From assembly GCA_963822295.1 (NCBI GenBank), contig CAWGHD010000002.1, positions 2,356,001 to 2,420,000 on the forward strand: 64,000 bases of DNA. The letters run 5' to 3'. The translations under genes and the position numbers were made by a program. A model generated the notes under the pieces. That model was given only the letters and a program-made list of their open reading frames with translations. It had not been told where the DNA came from and did no database searches. This document shows, in pieces, positions 34,766-43,600 of the stretch. Numbering within the stretch: position 1 is the stretch's first letter; each line of letters opens with the position of its first letter. This DNA comes from VRUE01 sp963822295 (GTDB lineage: Bacteria; Actinomycetota; Thermoleophilia; Solirubrobacterales; 70-9).

Positions 34766-36091
34766 CTACTCGTGCGGGCGGGCCATGCGGCGGTGGTCGA
34801 GCGCCTCCTCGAGGACCGAGGGCTCGACTCCCTGCTCGAGCGCGACCTCCCGCAGTGAGCGGCCCGACTCCGCCGCCGCCTTGACGATGTCGGCGGCGCG
34901 GTCGTAGCCGATGTGGGGGTTGAGCGCGGTCGCCGTGGCCAGGGTGGCCTCGGCGTGGCGCTCGGTCATCTCCTCGTTCGCCTCGAGGCCCTGCACGCAT
35001 TTCTCGTCGAGCAGGCGTGACGCGGAGGCGAGCAGCTTGATCGAGTCGAGCAGGTTGCGGGCGATCAGCGGCACCCGGACGTTGAGCTCGAACTGGCCCT
35101 GGCTGCCGGCGAAGGTGATCGCGGTGTCGTTGCCGATCACCTGGCCGGCGACCTGGATCACGACCTCGGGAATCACCGGGTTTACCTTGCCGGGCATGAT
35201 CGAGGAGCCCTTCTGGAGCTCGGGCAGGCGCAGCTCGGCGAGCCCGGCCCTCGGGCCGGAGCCCATCAGCGCCAGGTCGTTGGCGATCTTGTTGAGGGAG
35301 ACGGCGTAGACCTTGAGCGCGCCCGAGAGCTCGACCAGCGCGTCCCGGTTGCCCTGCGCCTCGAACGGGTCGAGCGGCGGGGAGATCGTCAGGCCGGTGT
35401 CGGCGGCGAGCTTCTCGCGCACCTTGGCGGCGAACTCGGGATGGGTGTTGAGCCCCGTCCCGGTCGCGGTCCCGCCGAGCGGGATCTGGCCGACCCGGCG
35501 CAGCGTCGCCTCGACCCGCTGGACGCCGAGCCGCACCTGTGCGGCGTAGCCGCCGAACTCCTGGCCGAGCGTCACCGGAACGGCGTCCATCAGGTGGGTG
35601 CGCCCCGCCTTGACCACGTCGGCGAACTGCCTCGCCTTGCCCTCGAGCGAGGACTCGAGGGCGCCCATCGCCGGCAGCAGGTCGTGGGAGACCTCGCCGA
35701 GGGCGGCGAGGTGGACCGCGGAGGGGAAGACGTCGTTGGAGGACTGCCCCATGTTGACGTGGTCGTTGGGGTGCGCCCCGTCGCCGGCGAGGTTGGCGAT
35801 CACCTCGTTGGCATTCATGTTCGAGGAGGTGCCTGAGCCGGTCTGGAAGACGTCGATCGGGAACTGATCGTCGTGCTCGCCGGAGGCGACGGTTTCGCCC
35901 GCCTCGGAGATCCGCGCCGCGAGGTCCTGGTCCAGGACACCGAGCTCGCCGTTGGCCGCCGCCGCCGCGGCCTTGAGCCGGCCGAGCCAGCGGACCACCG
36001 GCACCGGGACGCGCTCGCCCGAGACCGGGAAGTTGTCTACCGCCTTGGTGGTCTCGCCACCCCAGAGCTGCTCACTCACATCCGTTGTCAA
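34766..36091 (-). CDS. fumC: Fumarate hydratase class II
   Basis: 441 aa. Reversible hydration of fumarate to malate (TCA cycle). Motifs: TGSGTSSNMNANEVIAN (about 85-101), GRTHLMDAVPVTLGQEF, and the superfamily signature GSSIMPGKVNP (about 292-302). TTG 36091 is used: it is preceded by GGAGG about 8 nt upstream; the GTG four codons later is an alternative. Length matches the family. Confidence 0.95.
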   Translation of the reverse strand: MTTDVSEQLWGGETTKAVDNFPVSGERVPVPVVRWLGRLKAAAAAANGELGVLDQDLAARISEAGETVASGEHDDQFPIDVFQTGSGTSSNMNANEVIANLAGDGAHPNDHVNMGQSSNDVFPSAVHLAALGEVSHDLLPAMGALESSLEGKARQFADVVKAGRTHLMDAVPVTLGQEFGGYAAQVRLGVQRVEATLRRVGQIPLGGTATGTGLNTHPEFAAKVREKLAADTGLTISPPLDPFEAQGNRDALVELSGALKVYAVSLNKIANDLALMGSGPRAGLAELRLPELQKGSSIMPGKVNPVIPEVVIQVAGQVIGNDTAITFAGSQGQFELNVRVPLIARNLLDSIKLLASASRLLDEKCVQGLEANEEMTERHAEATLATATALNPHIGYDRAADIVKAAAESGRSLREVALEQGVEPSVLEEALDHRRMARPHE

Positions 36092-36222
36092 GTCGGTTCC
36101 TCCGTCGAAAGTTCGTCGTTCCCCTCAGGGTATTCCTCCTCATCGGGTACGGGCTGCACCCTCCAAGTACCCGACAGCTTCTTTCCCGGAGTGCCAGGTA
36201 TGCCCTAACGGTCAAGAAACAC

Positions 36223-36260
36223 GTACTTTCCTTGACAGCAGGTTGTGTACCCGTCATTGT
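36223..36260 (+). promoter_or_regulatory. Promoter and GTAC-N4-CTTGAC operator of the first TetR gene
   Basis: GTACtttcCTTGAC (36223-36236) overlaps a -35 TTGACA (36232-36237); after 17 bp comes CATTGT (36255-36260) as -10, 8 nt before ATG 36269. A GTCAAG at 36211-36216 makes the left side partly symmetric, and a further GTAC lies at 36247. The element matches those at the other TetR genes of this cluster. Confidence 0.7.
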
Positions 36261-36268
36261 GGGGCTGT

Positions 36269-36910
36269 ATGCCGGATGTAGCTGTGAGGAGAGAGACAGT
36301 CGGTACGGGGATCGTCGATACCTCCGCGGAGGTGCGAATCCGACTCGTCGACGCCGCCACGCGCGCCGCCGCCGAGTGCGGATACCAGTCGGTGGACATC
36401 GAGCAGATCGCCCAGTACGCCGACCTCTCCGTCGAGGATTTCCATCTGCACTTCTCGGGCAAGGACGAATGCTTTCTGGCGGCCTACGAGCGCTTCCTCG
36501 ACCGCATGGTCGAGCACGTGGAGGAGGCTTGCCAGGCCGCCGCCGACTGGCCCCACCGGATCAAGTGCACGATCAAATCGGCCTTCGAGTTCGCCGCCGA
36601 GCTCGAGGAGGTGGCGCGATTGTTCGCGGTCGACTCCCAGGGCGCCGGCCCCGGCGCGACCGCGCTCACCTTCGACGCGGTTGACGCGGCGGCGCTGCGG
36701 CTCAAGCACGGCCGCCTGCTCTACCCCGAGTCCGACTACATGCCGGACACGACCGAGCGGACCCTGGTCGGCGGCGTCGTCCTGATCGCCTCCGAGCAGC
36801 TGCTCGCCGAAGAGGCGCACCGACTGCCGGATCTGGCGACCGAAACGGTCGAGATGATCCTGACTCCGTACCTCGGCAGCCGCGAGGCTCGCCGCGTCGC
36901 CACCTCCTGA
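36269..36910 (+). CDS. TetR-family regulator (cluster member 1)
   Basis: 213 aa. TetR N-terminal domain about residues 15-65, with a degenerate recognition helix (DLSVEDFHLHFSGKDECF instead of the usual STFYxHF). The C-terminal half ends EMILTPYLGSREARRVA, very like the protein encoded at 37017 (EMLLTPYVGRDEARRLA), so these are paralogues. ATG 36269 lies 8 nt after a -10, suggesting a leaderless mRNA. The promoter contains GTAC-N4-CTTGAC, so self-control or cross-control is likely. Confidence 0.85.
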   Translation: MPDVAVRRETVGTGIVDTSAEVRIRLVDAATRAAAECGYQSVDIEQIAQYADLSVEDFHLHFSGKDECFLAAYERFLDRMVEHVEEACQAAADWPHRIKCTIKSAFEFAAELEEVARLFAVDSQGAGPGATALTFDAVDAAALRLKHGRLLYPESDYMPDTTERTLVGGVVLIASEQLLAEEAHRLPDLATETVEMILTPYLGSREARRVATS

Positions 36911-36959
36911 GCCTGCCCCTGGATTCCTGCGCGTGCCGTAACACTGCGGCCGCTTCGAA

Positions 36960-37008
36960 GTACCGGTCTTTACCTGACAAGTACCCGTCTTGACATCTTT
37001 TGTATGCT
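36960..37008 (+). promoter_or_regulatory. Tandem operators and promoter of the second TetR gene
   Basis: GTACcggtCTTTAC (36960-36973) and GTACccgtCTTGAC (36981-36994) are direct repeats 21 bp apart, i.e. on the same DNA face. TATGCT (37003-37008) is the likely -10, 8 nt before GTG 37017. Operator binding would cover the core promoter. Confidence 0.72.
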
Positions 37009-37016
37009 CCCGCGCC

Positions 37017-37643
37017 GTGGCGGGGGAGATTCAGAATGGGACGACGGGGGAGGACGCGCAGGCGGATCGCCGGCGTCTGATCGACGCCTTCACCAAGATC
37101 GCCTCGGAACGGGGCTATGCCAGCACCACCGTCAACGAGGTCGCCGCCGCCGCCGACCTGCCGCGCAGCGTCTTCTTCGAGCACTTCTCGAGCAAGCGGC
37201 AGTGCCTCAGCGCCGCCTACGACACCTTCTTCGAGCGCCTCGTGGCCGAGACCAAGCAGAACATGGACACCGACGGCGAATGGCCGCTCCAGGTCAAGGC
37301 CGCGGTCGGCGCCGGGCTCGGCTTCGTCTCCGAAACCGCGACCCGCTCGAGGTTCTTCGCCGTCGACGCGCTGGTCGCCGGCCCGGTCATCCTCGAGCGC
37401 TACCTGGCGGCGATGAACCGCGTCGTGCCGCTCCTGCGCGAGGGCCGCGAGCACTCGCCCGAGGCCGGTGAGCTCCCGGAGCTGACCGAGCCGGTCCTGA
37501 TCGGCGGCATCGCCGGCCTGCTCAGCGGGTCGCTGCTCGAGGAAGACCTGACGAGCATCGCCGGCCTCGAATCGGAACTGGTCGAGATGCTGCTCACGCC
37601 CTACGTCGGGCGCGACGAGGCCAGGCGCCTCGCGGCCGCCTGA
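37017..37643 (+). CDS. TetR-family regulator (cluster member 2)
   Basis: 208 aa. HTH at about 22-60: STTVNEVAAAADLPRSVFFE then HFSSKRQCLSAAYDTFFERL. C-terminal ligand domain paralogous to the proteins at 36269 and 56457 (GELPELTEPVLIGGIAGLL; the last has ALPEITERALIGAITSI). GTG 37017 is the only sensible start and follows a -10 by 8 nt. Its stop lies 6 bp from the convergent fused TetR gene with no terminator between. Confidence 0.88.
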   Translation: MAGEIQNGTTGEDAQADRRRLIDAFTKIASERGYASTTVNEVAAAADLPRSVFFEHFSSKRQCLSAAYDTFFERLVAETKQNMDTDGEWPLQVKAAVGAGLGFVSETATRSRFFAVDALVAGPVILERYLAAMNRVVPLLREGREHSPEAGELPELTEPVLIGGIAGLLSGSLLEEDLTSIAGLESELVEMLLTPYVGRDEARRLAAA

Positions 37644-37649
37644 TTCGCC

Positions 37650-38954
37650 CTAGCGCGAGTAGAGGGGCGTCAGCGCGAGCGCGCAGATCTCCGGCGCCAT
37701 GTCCGGCAGCGTCAGCAGCCGACCGCCCGCGATCTCGTGTTGGATCACGGCCCAGATCCCGCCGCCGATCGCTTCCGAGATGACCGGTGGCAGCGGCTTC
37801 ACACCGGCCGGCAGCGCCTCGGGCTCGAGGAACGAGGTGAAGCGCTTGGACAATGCGTCGGCCCGGTCGAGCGCAGCCGCGCCGGCGGTCGGCAGCTCGA
37901 AGAACGCGAGCCGGGCGAAGAGCTGGTCGTCGACGATGTTCTGGAGGAATCCCCTCATGCCCTTCTCGACCGCGGCCGGCCAGTCGGTCTCGCCGGCGGA
38001 GGCGGCGGCGGTGACCCGCACCGCTCGCCGGGCGAGCTCCTCGAAGGCGGCGATGAAGGCCTCCTCCTTGTTCTCGAAGTGCTCGTAGAAAGTCTGGTTG
38101 GAGGTGCCGGCCCTGGCGGAGATCGCCGGGATCGTCAGCGCCGCATGGCCCGATTCGGCCGCCACGTGCGCCGCCGCGCGGACGATCCGTTCGCGCTGGG
38201 TCAGCTCCTGCCGGCTGCGGGGGCTGTCGGGCGGCTCCTCCCAGTCGGGGACGGCGCCGTCGACGACGACGGCGTGCCCGTTGCTCTCGGCGGCCGAGGC
38301 CGAGGACGGCGGCAGCACCGGCTCGTTGCGGTAGAGCAACGCCCACTCCAGCAGCTGCTCCTGGTACTGGCCGATCTCCTCGGGATGGCCGCTCCGCAGG
38401 CAGCGGTAGACGATGCGGCGGATGCCGGCGACGACGGCCCGCACCTCGAGGTCCGAGGGCACCACGTCGCCGGGGTCCTGCTCGAAGCTCTGGCGGAACA
38501 TCAGCTCGAAGGCGGCCACCGAGCGGTCTCGGTGTTCGACGGCGCTGGCGCCGAGGCTGAGCGAGTCGACGACCACCAGCGTGGCGGCGGCGGATTCCTC
38601 GGCGACGATCTCCGAGAACCTGGCGAGTCCGGCGCCGAGGCGCTCCCGCAATCCCGACTCCGACCGGTAGGCGATCCCTACGCTCGCCGTGACGATTTCG
38701 ACGATCGTTTCCAGCGTCGAGAGGAAGCACTCCTCCTTCGATCCGAAGTGGTCGTAGAAGGTCGACTTCGAGACTCCGGCGAGGGCGACGAGCTCGCCGA
38801 CCGTGGTCTCCGGATAGCCGTGACGGCCGACCGCCTCGACCATCGCGCCTTCGAGCCGGCCGCGCTGATGACGTTCGGTCCGCAGGCGCCCGCGGCCGCC
38901 CGGTCCGCCGGTCAATCCGCGGAAAATCGGCTCGGGTGACTTCTGCCCTGGCAT
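37650..38954 (-). CDS. Tandem-fused double TetR regulator A
   Basis: 434 aa containing two complete TetR units. Unit 1: HTH about 33-80 (VGELVALAGVSKSTFYDHF). Unit 2: HTH about 252-300 (IPAISARAGTSNQTFYEHFE), each followed by a helical ligand/dimer domain. The linker (about 205-250) is Pro/Ser-rich, ending PPDSPRSRQELTQRERIVRA. The double unit could act as a pseudo-dimer on repeated sites. ATG 38954 is used; the operator element begins at the base just before it. Paralogue of the next gene. Confidence 0.88.
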   Translation of the reverse strand: MPGQKSPEPIFRGLTGGPGGRGRLRTERHQRGRLEGAMVEAVGRHGYPETTVGELVALAGVSKSTFYDHFGSKEECFLSTLETIVEIVTASVGIAYRSESGLRERLGAGLARFSEIVAEESAAATLVVVDSLSLGASAVEHRDRSVAAFELMFRQSFEQDPGDVVPSDLEVRAVVAGIRRIVYRCLRSGHPEEIGQYQEQLLEWALLYRNEPVLPPSSASAAESNGHAVVVDGAVPDWEEPPDSPRSRQELTQRERIVRAAAHVAAESGHAALTIPAISARAGTSNQTFYEHFENKEEAFIAAFEELARRAVRVTAAASAGETDWPAAVEKGMRGFLQNIVDDQLFARLAFFELPTAGAAALDRADALSKRFTSFLEPEALPAGVKPLPPVISEAIGGGIWAVIQHEIAGGRLLTLPDMAPEICALALTPLYSR

Positions 38955-38968
38955 GTACTCAGCTTGAC
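38955..38968 (-). promoter_or_regulatory. GTAC-N4-CTTGAC element touching a start codon
   Basis: GTACtcagCTTGAC (plus-strand reading) lies immediately next to ATG 38954 of the fused TetR gene A. A bound protein would cover the translation and transcription start region. No convincing -10 is visible between it and the gene. Confidence 0.6.
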
Positions 38969-38992
38969 ACAACTTCGCCGCGGCGCAAAGAG

Positions 38993-39010
38993 GAGCCTCT
39001 CGAGAGGCTC
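38993..39010. terminator. Perfect 18-bp palindrome between the fused TetR genes
   Basis: GAGCCTCTCGAGAGGCTC is fully self-complementary. It lies downstream of fused TetR gene B (stop at 39034) and upstream of gene A (start 38954). It could be a terminator stem without loop or a protein site; a T-run is absent. Confidence 0.5.
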
Positions 39011-39033
39011 ATCGGCGGGGGCGGGAAACCGCT

Positions 39034-40365
39034 CTAGCGCGGGGCGAAGGGGGCCAGCACGATTCGCGTCAATTCGGGGGCCAGCTCCGGCAGGGTCGCG
39101 GTCCGACCCTGTGCGATCTCGTACTGGACCACCTCCCAGACGCTGCCGCCGACCGCTTCCACGATCATCCGCGAGAGCGGGTCGCCGCCGGCGTTCGGGT
39201 GGGCGGCGGGTTCGAGGAAGTAGGTGAAGGCGTCGTTGGCGTTGTCGGCGTGGTCGAGCGCCACGGGCCCGGCGGTCTGGAGGTCGAAGAAGGCGAGGCG
39301 GGCGAAGAGCTCGTTGGCGGCGACGTGCTCGAGCATCGCCCGCATCGCGGCGCCGATCGCCTCCGGGCGCTCCTCCTCGGAGTCGAAGGCGGCGGAGGTC
39401 GCCGCGAAGGCCCGTTTGGTGAGCAGCTCGAAGGCGCCGAGGAAGGCCTCCCGTTTGTTGGAGAAGTTCTCGTAGAAGGTCTGGTTCGAGGTGCCGGCGA
39501 CGGCGGAGATCGCGGGGATGCTGAGCGCCTCGTAGCCTTTCGCGACGACGATCCTGCCGGCGGCGCGGACGATCCGCTCGCGCTGGGTCAGCGTCGTGCG
39601 GCTGCGCTGGCTGTCCGGAGGCTCGCTCCAGCCGGGGACGTCCTCGTCGTCTCCGGGCAGAGCTTCCGCGGGCCGCGGTATCGCCGCCGAGGCGCAGGCG
39701 CGGCGGACGGTCTCGCTGTCCTCTTCCTGGTAGCCGAGCGCCCAGTCGACGAGCTGCTCCGCAGTGCCCGGCAGCTCCGCGTGCCTGCCGGTCCGCAGCC
39801 GCCGGTAGGCGACGGCACGGATCCCTGCGACGATCCCCTTCACGGTCAGCGGCGGGACCTCGATCTCCGAGGGGGAGTGGTCGAAGCTCTGCTGGATCAG
39901 GAGCTCGAATGCCGCGGAGCCGCGATCGCGGTGGGCGACGCCCGCGGCGCCGAGGGTGAGCGAGTCGACCCCCACGAGCGAGGCGGCGGCGGGCTCGGTC
40001 ACCGCCAGGGACATGAAGACGTCGAGCGCCCGCACGAGTTTTTCTCGGAAGTCCCCCGGCTCGCGATAGGCCACGCTGACCTGGGCGCTGAGCTCGGCGA
40101 TGATCGTCTCGTGGGTGGAGAGGAAGCACTCCTGCTTGGAGTCGAAGTGCTGGTAGAAGGTCGACTTGGAGACCCCGGCGAGGCCGACCAGCTCGCGCAG
40201 CGTCGTCCCGGCATATCCGTGGCGGGCCACCGCCTCGACCATCGCCCCTTCGAGACGGGCTTTCTGGTGGCTGGCGACCTTTGCCGGCGCCATCCGACGC
40301 GGCCCGCCGCTCAGTTTGGGGAAGAGTGGCTCGCTGGCCTGAGGTGCTCGATCGGAAGACGCCAT
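39034..40365 (-). CDS. Tandem-fused double TetR regulator B
   Basis: 443 aa, the same two-unit design as the neighbour: unit 1 with LVGLAGVSKSTFYQHFDSKQ, unit 2 with ISAVAGTSNQTFYENFSNK, linker PPDSQRSRTTLTQRERIVRA. The residues following each HTH are about half identical by eye between the two genes, pointing to duplication of an already fused gene. ATG 40365 matches the N-terminus of its paralogue; ATG 40419 would place coding sequence over an operator. Divergent from the giant operon across the four-site array. Confidence 0.88.
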   Translation of the reverse strand: MASSDRAPQASEPLFPKLSGGPRRMAPAKVASHQKARLEGAMVEAVARHGYAGTTLRELVGLAGVSKSTFYQHFDSKQECFLSTHETIIAELSAQVSVAYREPGDFREKLVRALDVFMSLAVTEPAAASLVGVDSLTLGAAGVAHRDRGSAAFELLIQQSFDHSPSEIEVPPLTVKGIVAGIRAVAYRRLRTGRHAELPGTAEQLVDWALGYQEEDSETVRRACASAAIPRPAEALPGDDEDVPGWSEPPDSQRSRTTLTQRERIVRAAGRIVVAKGYEALSIPAISAVAGTSNQTFYENFSNKREAFLGAFELLTKRAFAATSAAFDSEEERPEAIGAAMRAMLEHVAANELFARLAFFDLQTAGPVALDHADNANDAFTYFLEPAAHPNAGGDPLSRMIVEAVGGSVWEVVQYEIAQGRTATLPELAPELTRIVLAPFAPR

Positions 40366-40403
40366 CCCGAGCTCACGATAGTCGCAGACCCGGCACGCCA
40401 CGT

Positions 40404-40510
40404 GTACGAGACTTGACATTTTTCGCGTACCCGAGGTGACGCTCTGAGTACCGAATTTTACAATTTTTCGGGTACCGGGGTTGACATCCGGTTCCCCATC
40501 TGCGTAAAGT
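40404..40510 (+). promoter_or_regulatory. Four-copy operator array and promoter of the giant operon
   Basis: Four direct 14-bp elements: GTACgagaCTTGAC (40404), GTACccgaGGTGAC (40427), GTACcgaaTTTTAC (40448) and GTACcgggGTTGAC (40472), spaced 23, 21 and 24 bp. The last overlaps -35 TTGACA (40481-40486), which has an 18-bp spacer to TAAAGT (40505-40510). Sits between divergent fused TetR gene B and the giant secreted operon, so it can control both. Confidence 0.8.
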
Positions 40511-40636
40511 CCCCCGGGTTCGCTTGGGTAGCGGACGGGTTTTTCAACACCGGGCTAGGGGCCCGAGCCTCCCAAACAGGGTGTTACCGGGGGGCCGGGA
40601 AGACGGCCGGTTTACAGATCGAGGAGAGACAGCGAC
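40511..40636 (+). other. Long structured 5' leader of the giant operon
   Basis: About 120 nt of untranslated leader follow the predicted promoter. Possible helices: AACACC/GGTGTT (40546-40551 / 40580-40585) enclosing a G/C-rich hairpin, and GGCCG/CGGCC (40593-40597 / 40604-40608). It ends with SD GAGGAGAG (40621-40628), 8 nt before GTG 40637. I do not recognise a known riboswitch class. Confidence 0.5.
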
Positions 40637-43600
40637 GTGAGACGCCACGTGAGGGTTTCGTTCATTGCCGTAGTGGCCATTTCGATGTTCCTCATTCCGG
40701 CTGCCCTCTCGCAGGCTGCGCCGAAGACCGTGGTCGGCTGGTTCGGCGGGCAGGGAAATACCGGCGGTCTGTTCAGCACCCCGCGCGACGCCGCGGTCAA
40801 CGAGACCGGTTTCGGCGGTGTGACGCCGGGAACGATCTACACGGCCGAGAACGGCCGGATCCAGCGCTTCGAGCCGGACGGCACCTGGGTCTCGGCCTGG
40901 GGCCAGGACGTGATGGGGATCAACGAGGTTCAGATCGTCACGATCGACGCCGACGCCGGCAGTTACACCCTGAGCTTCGGGGGCAACACGACGACGCCGT
41001 TGCAGTGGGACGCCCTTCCGACGATCGTCCGCGAACGCCTCGCCGCACTTCCCGGCATCGGCAGCATCAACAACGTCAACGTGGCCGGCTGCACCAGCGG
41101 GTGCGCCAGGCCGTTCCCGAGGACGATCACGTTCATGGGGACGATGGCGGGGACAGACGTCGCCCAGATCGAAGCCGACGGCTCGGCCCTTCAGGACGCC
41201 TCGGGCTCCACGCCTCCCTCGATCGGGGTCACGACCCAGACCAATGGCGCCGGGGGCACCGGCACCGGCTTCGAGGTCTGCACCGAAGCCGCGAAATGCA
41301 CCCTCGGCGTCGCCACACCGCCCGCCCCCGCGATCAACGGCGCGATGGACGGCTCGACCAACCTCGAGGTTGACCAGACCGACGGCTCGATCTACCTGGC
41401 CGACCGCGACCTTATCCGCGTCCAGAAGTTCAGCGCCACCGGAACGCCGCTGCTGGTCTTCGGCCGTGACGTCAACCAGACGCAGGCCGGCACCCTCGCC
41501 GAGGTCTGCCCGCGGCCGGGCTTCCCTGCGGACATCTGCAAGACCGGCACCGCCGGCACCGCCGGCGGCCAGTTCACCCGCCCGTCGATCGGGGCCGGAA
41601 AAGGCATCTCGGTCGTCCCCGCGGGGCTGCCCAACGCCGGCAACGTCCTGGTCGCGGACCCGAACAACGTCCGCTTCCAGGAATTCACCAGCGGCGGCGT
41701 CTTCGTCCGCGCCGCCGGCTGGGACGTCGTCACCGCCGGGAAACCCGAGAACATCGCCAGCAACGAGGTCCAGCAGGTCACGATCAGCGCCGTCGGCGGC
41801 ACCTTCACGCTCAACTTCAGCGGCCAGACCACCACTGCGCTCAAATACAACGCGACGGCCGCGGAAGTCGAAGCGGCGCTGATCGCGCTCAGCAACATCG
41901 ATGACGTGGACGTCGCCGGAGGCCCCGGGGACGCCACTGGCTCGACCCCCTACGACGTCACCTTCAAAGGCAACCAGGCCGACAAAGACGTGATCATGAT
42001 GGTCGTCAACGGCGACCTGCTGAATACCGCCGTCGGCAAGATGCGCAGCTGCGAAGGCTCGATCTCGGCGAACATACACACCCAGGAATTCCAGTGGCTG
42101 CGCAACGGGGTGCCGATTCCCGGCGCGACCTCGTCCACCTACACGACCGTCGCAGCCGACGCCGGCAAAGTGCTCCAGTGTCAGAACTTCGCCTTCACCG
42201 GCGACGGCGGCTCCACCCAGGCCAGCGTGCCGGCCGCCTTCGTCGGCGGCGAACCGATCAGCGCGCTGCCGAACCCCCCGGCGGTGCTGCCCGATCCGAT
42301 CGAGATCTTCGAACCGACCACCGAGAACATGCAGGTGGGCGGCGACGGCGGCGCCGAGATCGAATGCATTCCAGGGGGCTGGACCGGTTCGCCGAGCTTC
42401 GCCTACCAGTGGTACCGGGACGGGGTCGCACTCGTCGGCAACGGCGCCACCACAGACACATACCAGGTCCAGACCGCCGATCTCGCCGATGCGGCCTTCT
42501 TCCAGTGCGCCGTGACCGGCACCAACGCGGCCGGCAGCGTCACCAAGATGTCCCGGGTCACCAGCACCTTCGCTGTGCCGGACACCCAGCCGCGGCCGCA
42601 GCAGGTCCCGGTCGACCGGGCGGTGCTCGACCAGCTCTACAAAATCGACCAGACCAAAGCGGGCGCCAGCCTCGAGGTCTGCACGATCGCCGCCGACTGC
42701 AAGGTCGGGACCGCGGGTCAGATCATCAGCAACCTTGCGGTCGGGACCTGGCCGGCGGGTCAGTTCACGGCCAACCAGGCATTCAGGATCGCCGTCGACT
42801 CCACCGGCGCGATCTACATGTCGGATGCCTTCCCGGTACATCGGGTGACCAAATTCGTCGCCGACGCGGCGCCCCCCGGCCTCGTCGCCTCGATCTTCGG
42901 CTCACCCGGCGCACCCACCGGCGAAGGCAAAAACAACGAAGCGGTCAGGGCCGTGGTTATCGGCCCCGAAGACAACGTGATGGTGCTGAGGGAGTCCCCG
43001 GCCGGATCGCCCCCCCTCTGCGTCAACGACGCGCCCTCGGGCAACGAGTTCCGGATCCAGGAGCTCACCCCCGACGGCACCTCACTGCTCGAGACGCATA
43101 TGGCCTGCGCGGCGTTGAACACCGGGGTCGAAGACTTCACCGTCAATAAAGCGACCGGCACGATCTACGTCCCGACGCGGGCGATCAGCGACCGGGTCGT
43201 CATCCTCGAGGAGCCCACCGCCCCCGGCCTCACGGTCGACACCCCCACCACGACGAGTACCAGCGCGACGATCAGCGGAGAGCTCGACCCGAACCCCGGG
43301 CCCTACCCCAACCCCCCGGGCTCCAGCTTCCAGATCGAATACAAGCAAAGCAGCGACACGGAATGGACGAAGTACCTGACTCCGACCAACGTCGGCAACG
43401 GCGCCTCGCCGGTCCCATACACGCTGACGATCTTCCCGTTGCTGCCCAACACCGAGTACGACGTCAAAGTCGTCGCCCGCAAGGACTTCAACTCCGCCCG
43501 GGTCGACAGCTCGGTGCAGAGCTTCACGACGCTGAAATCGGCACCGGAGATCGAGAGCCTCAACTCGACCAACGTGCGGGCGAACTCGGCGGACCTGAAC

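Noticed and set aside
36960..40490. GTAC/TTGAC repeats as a CRISPR array
   Set aside because: Repeats are 14 bp, degenerate, spaced 21-24 bp within promoters, and no cas gene is present; they fit operators.
40390..40640. Possible tRNA or known riboswitch in the leader of the giant operon
   Set aside because: No cloverleaf, T-loop or known riboswitch core could be matched; only generic hairpins are seen.
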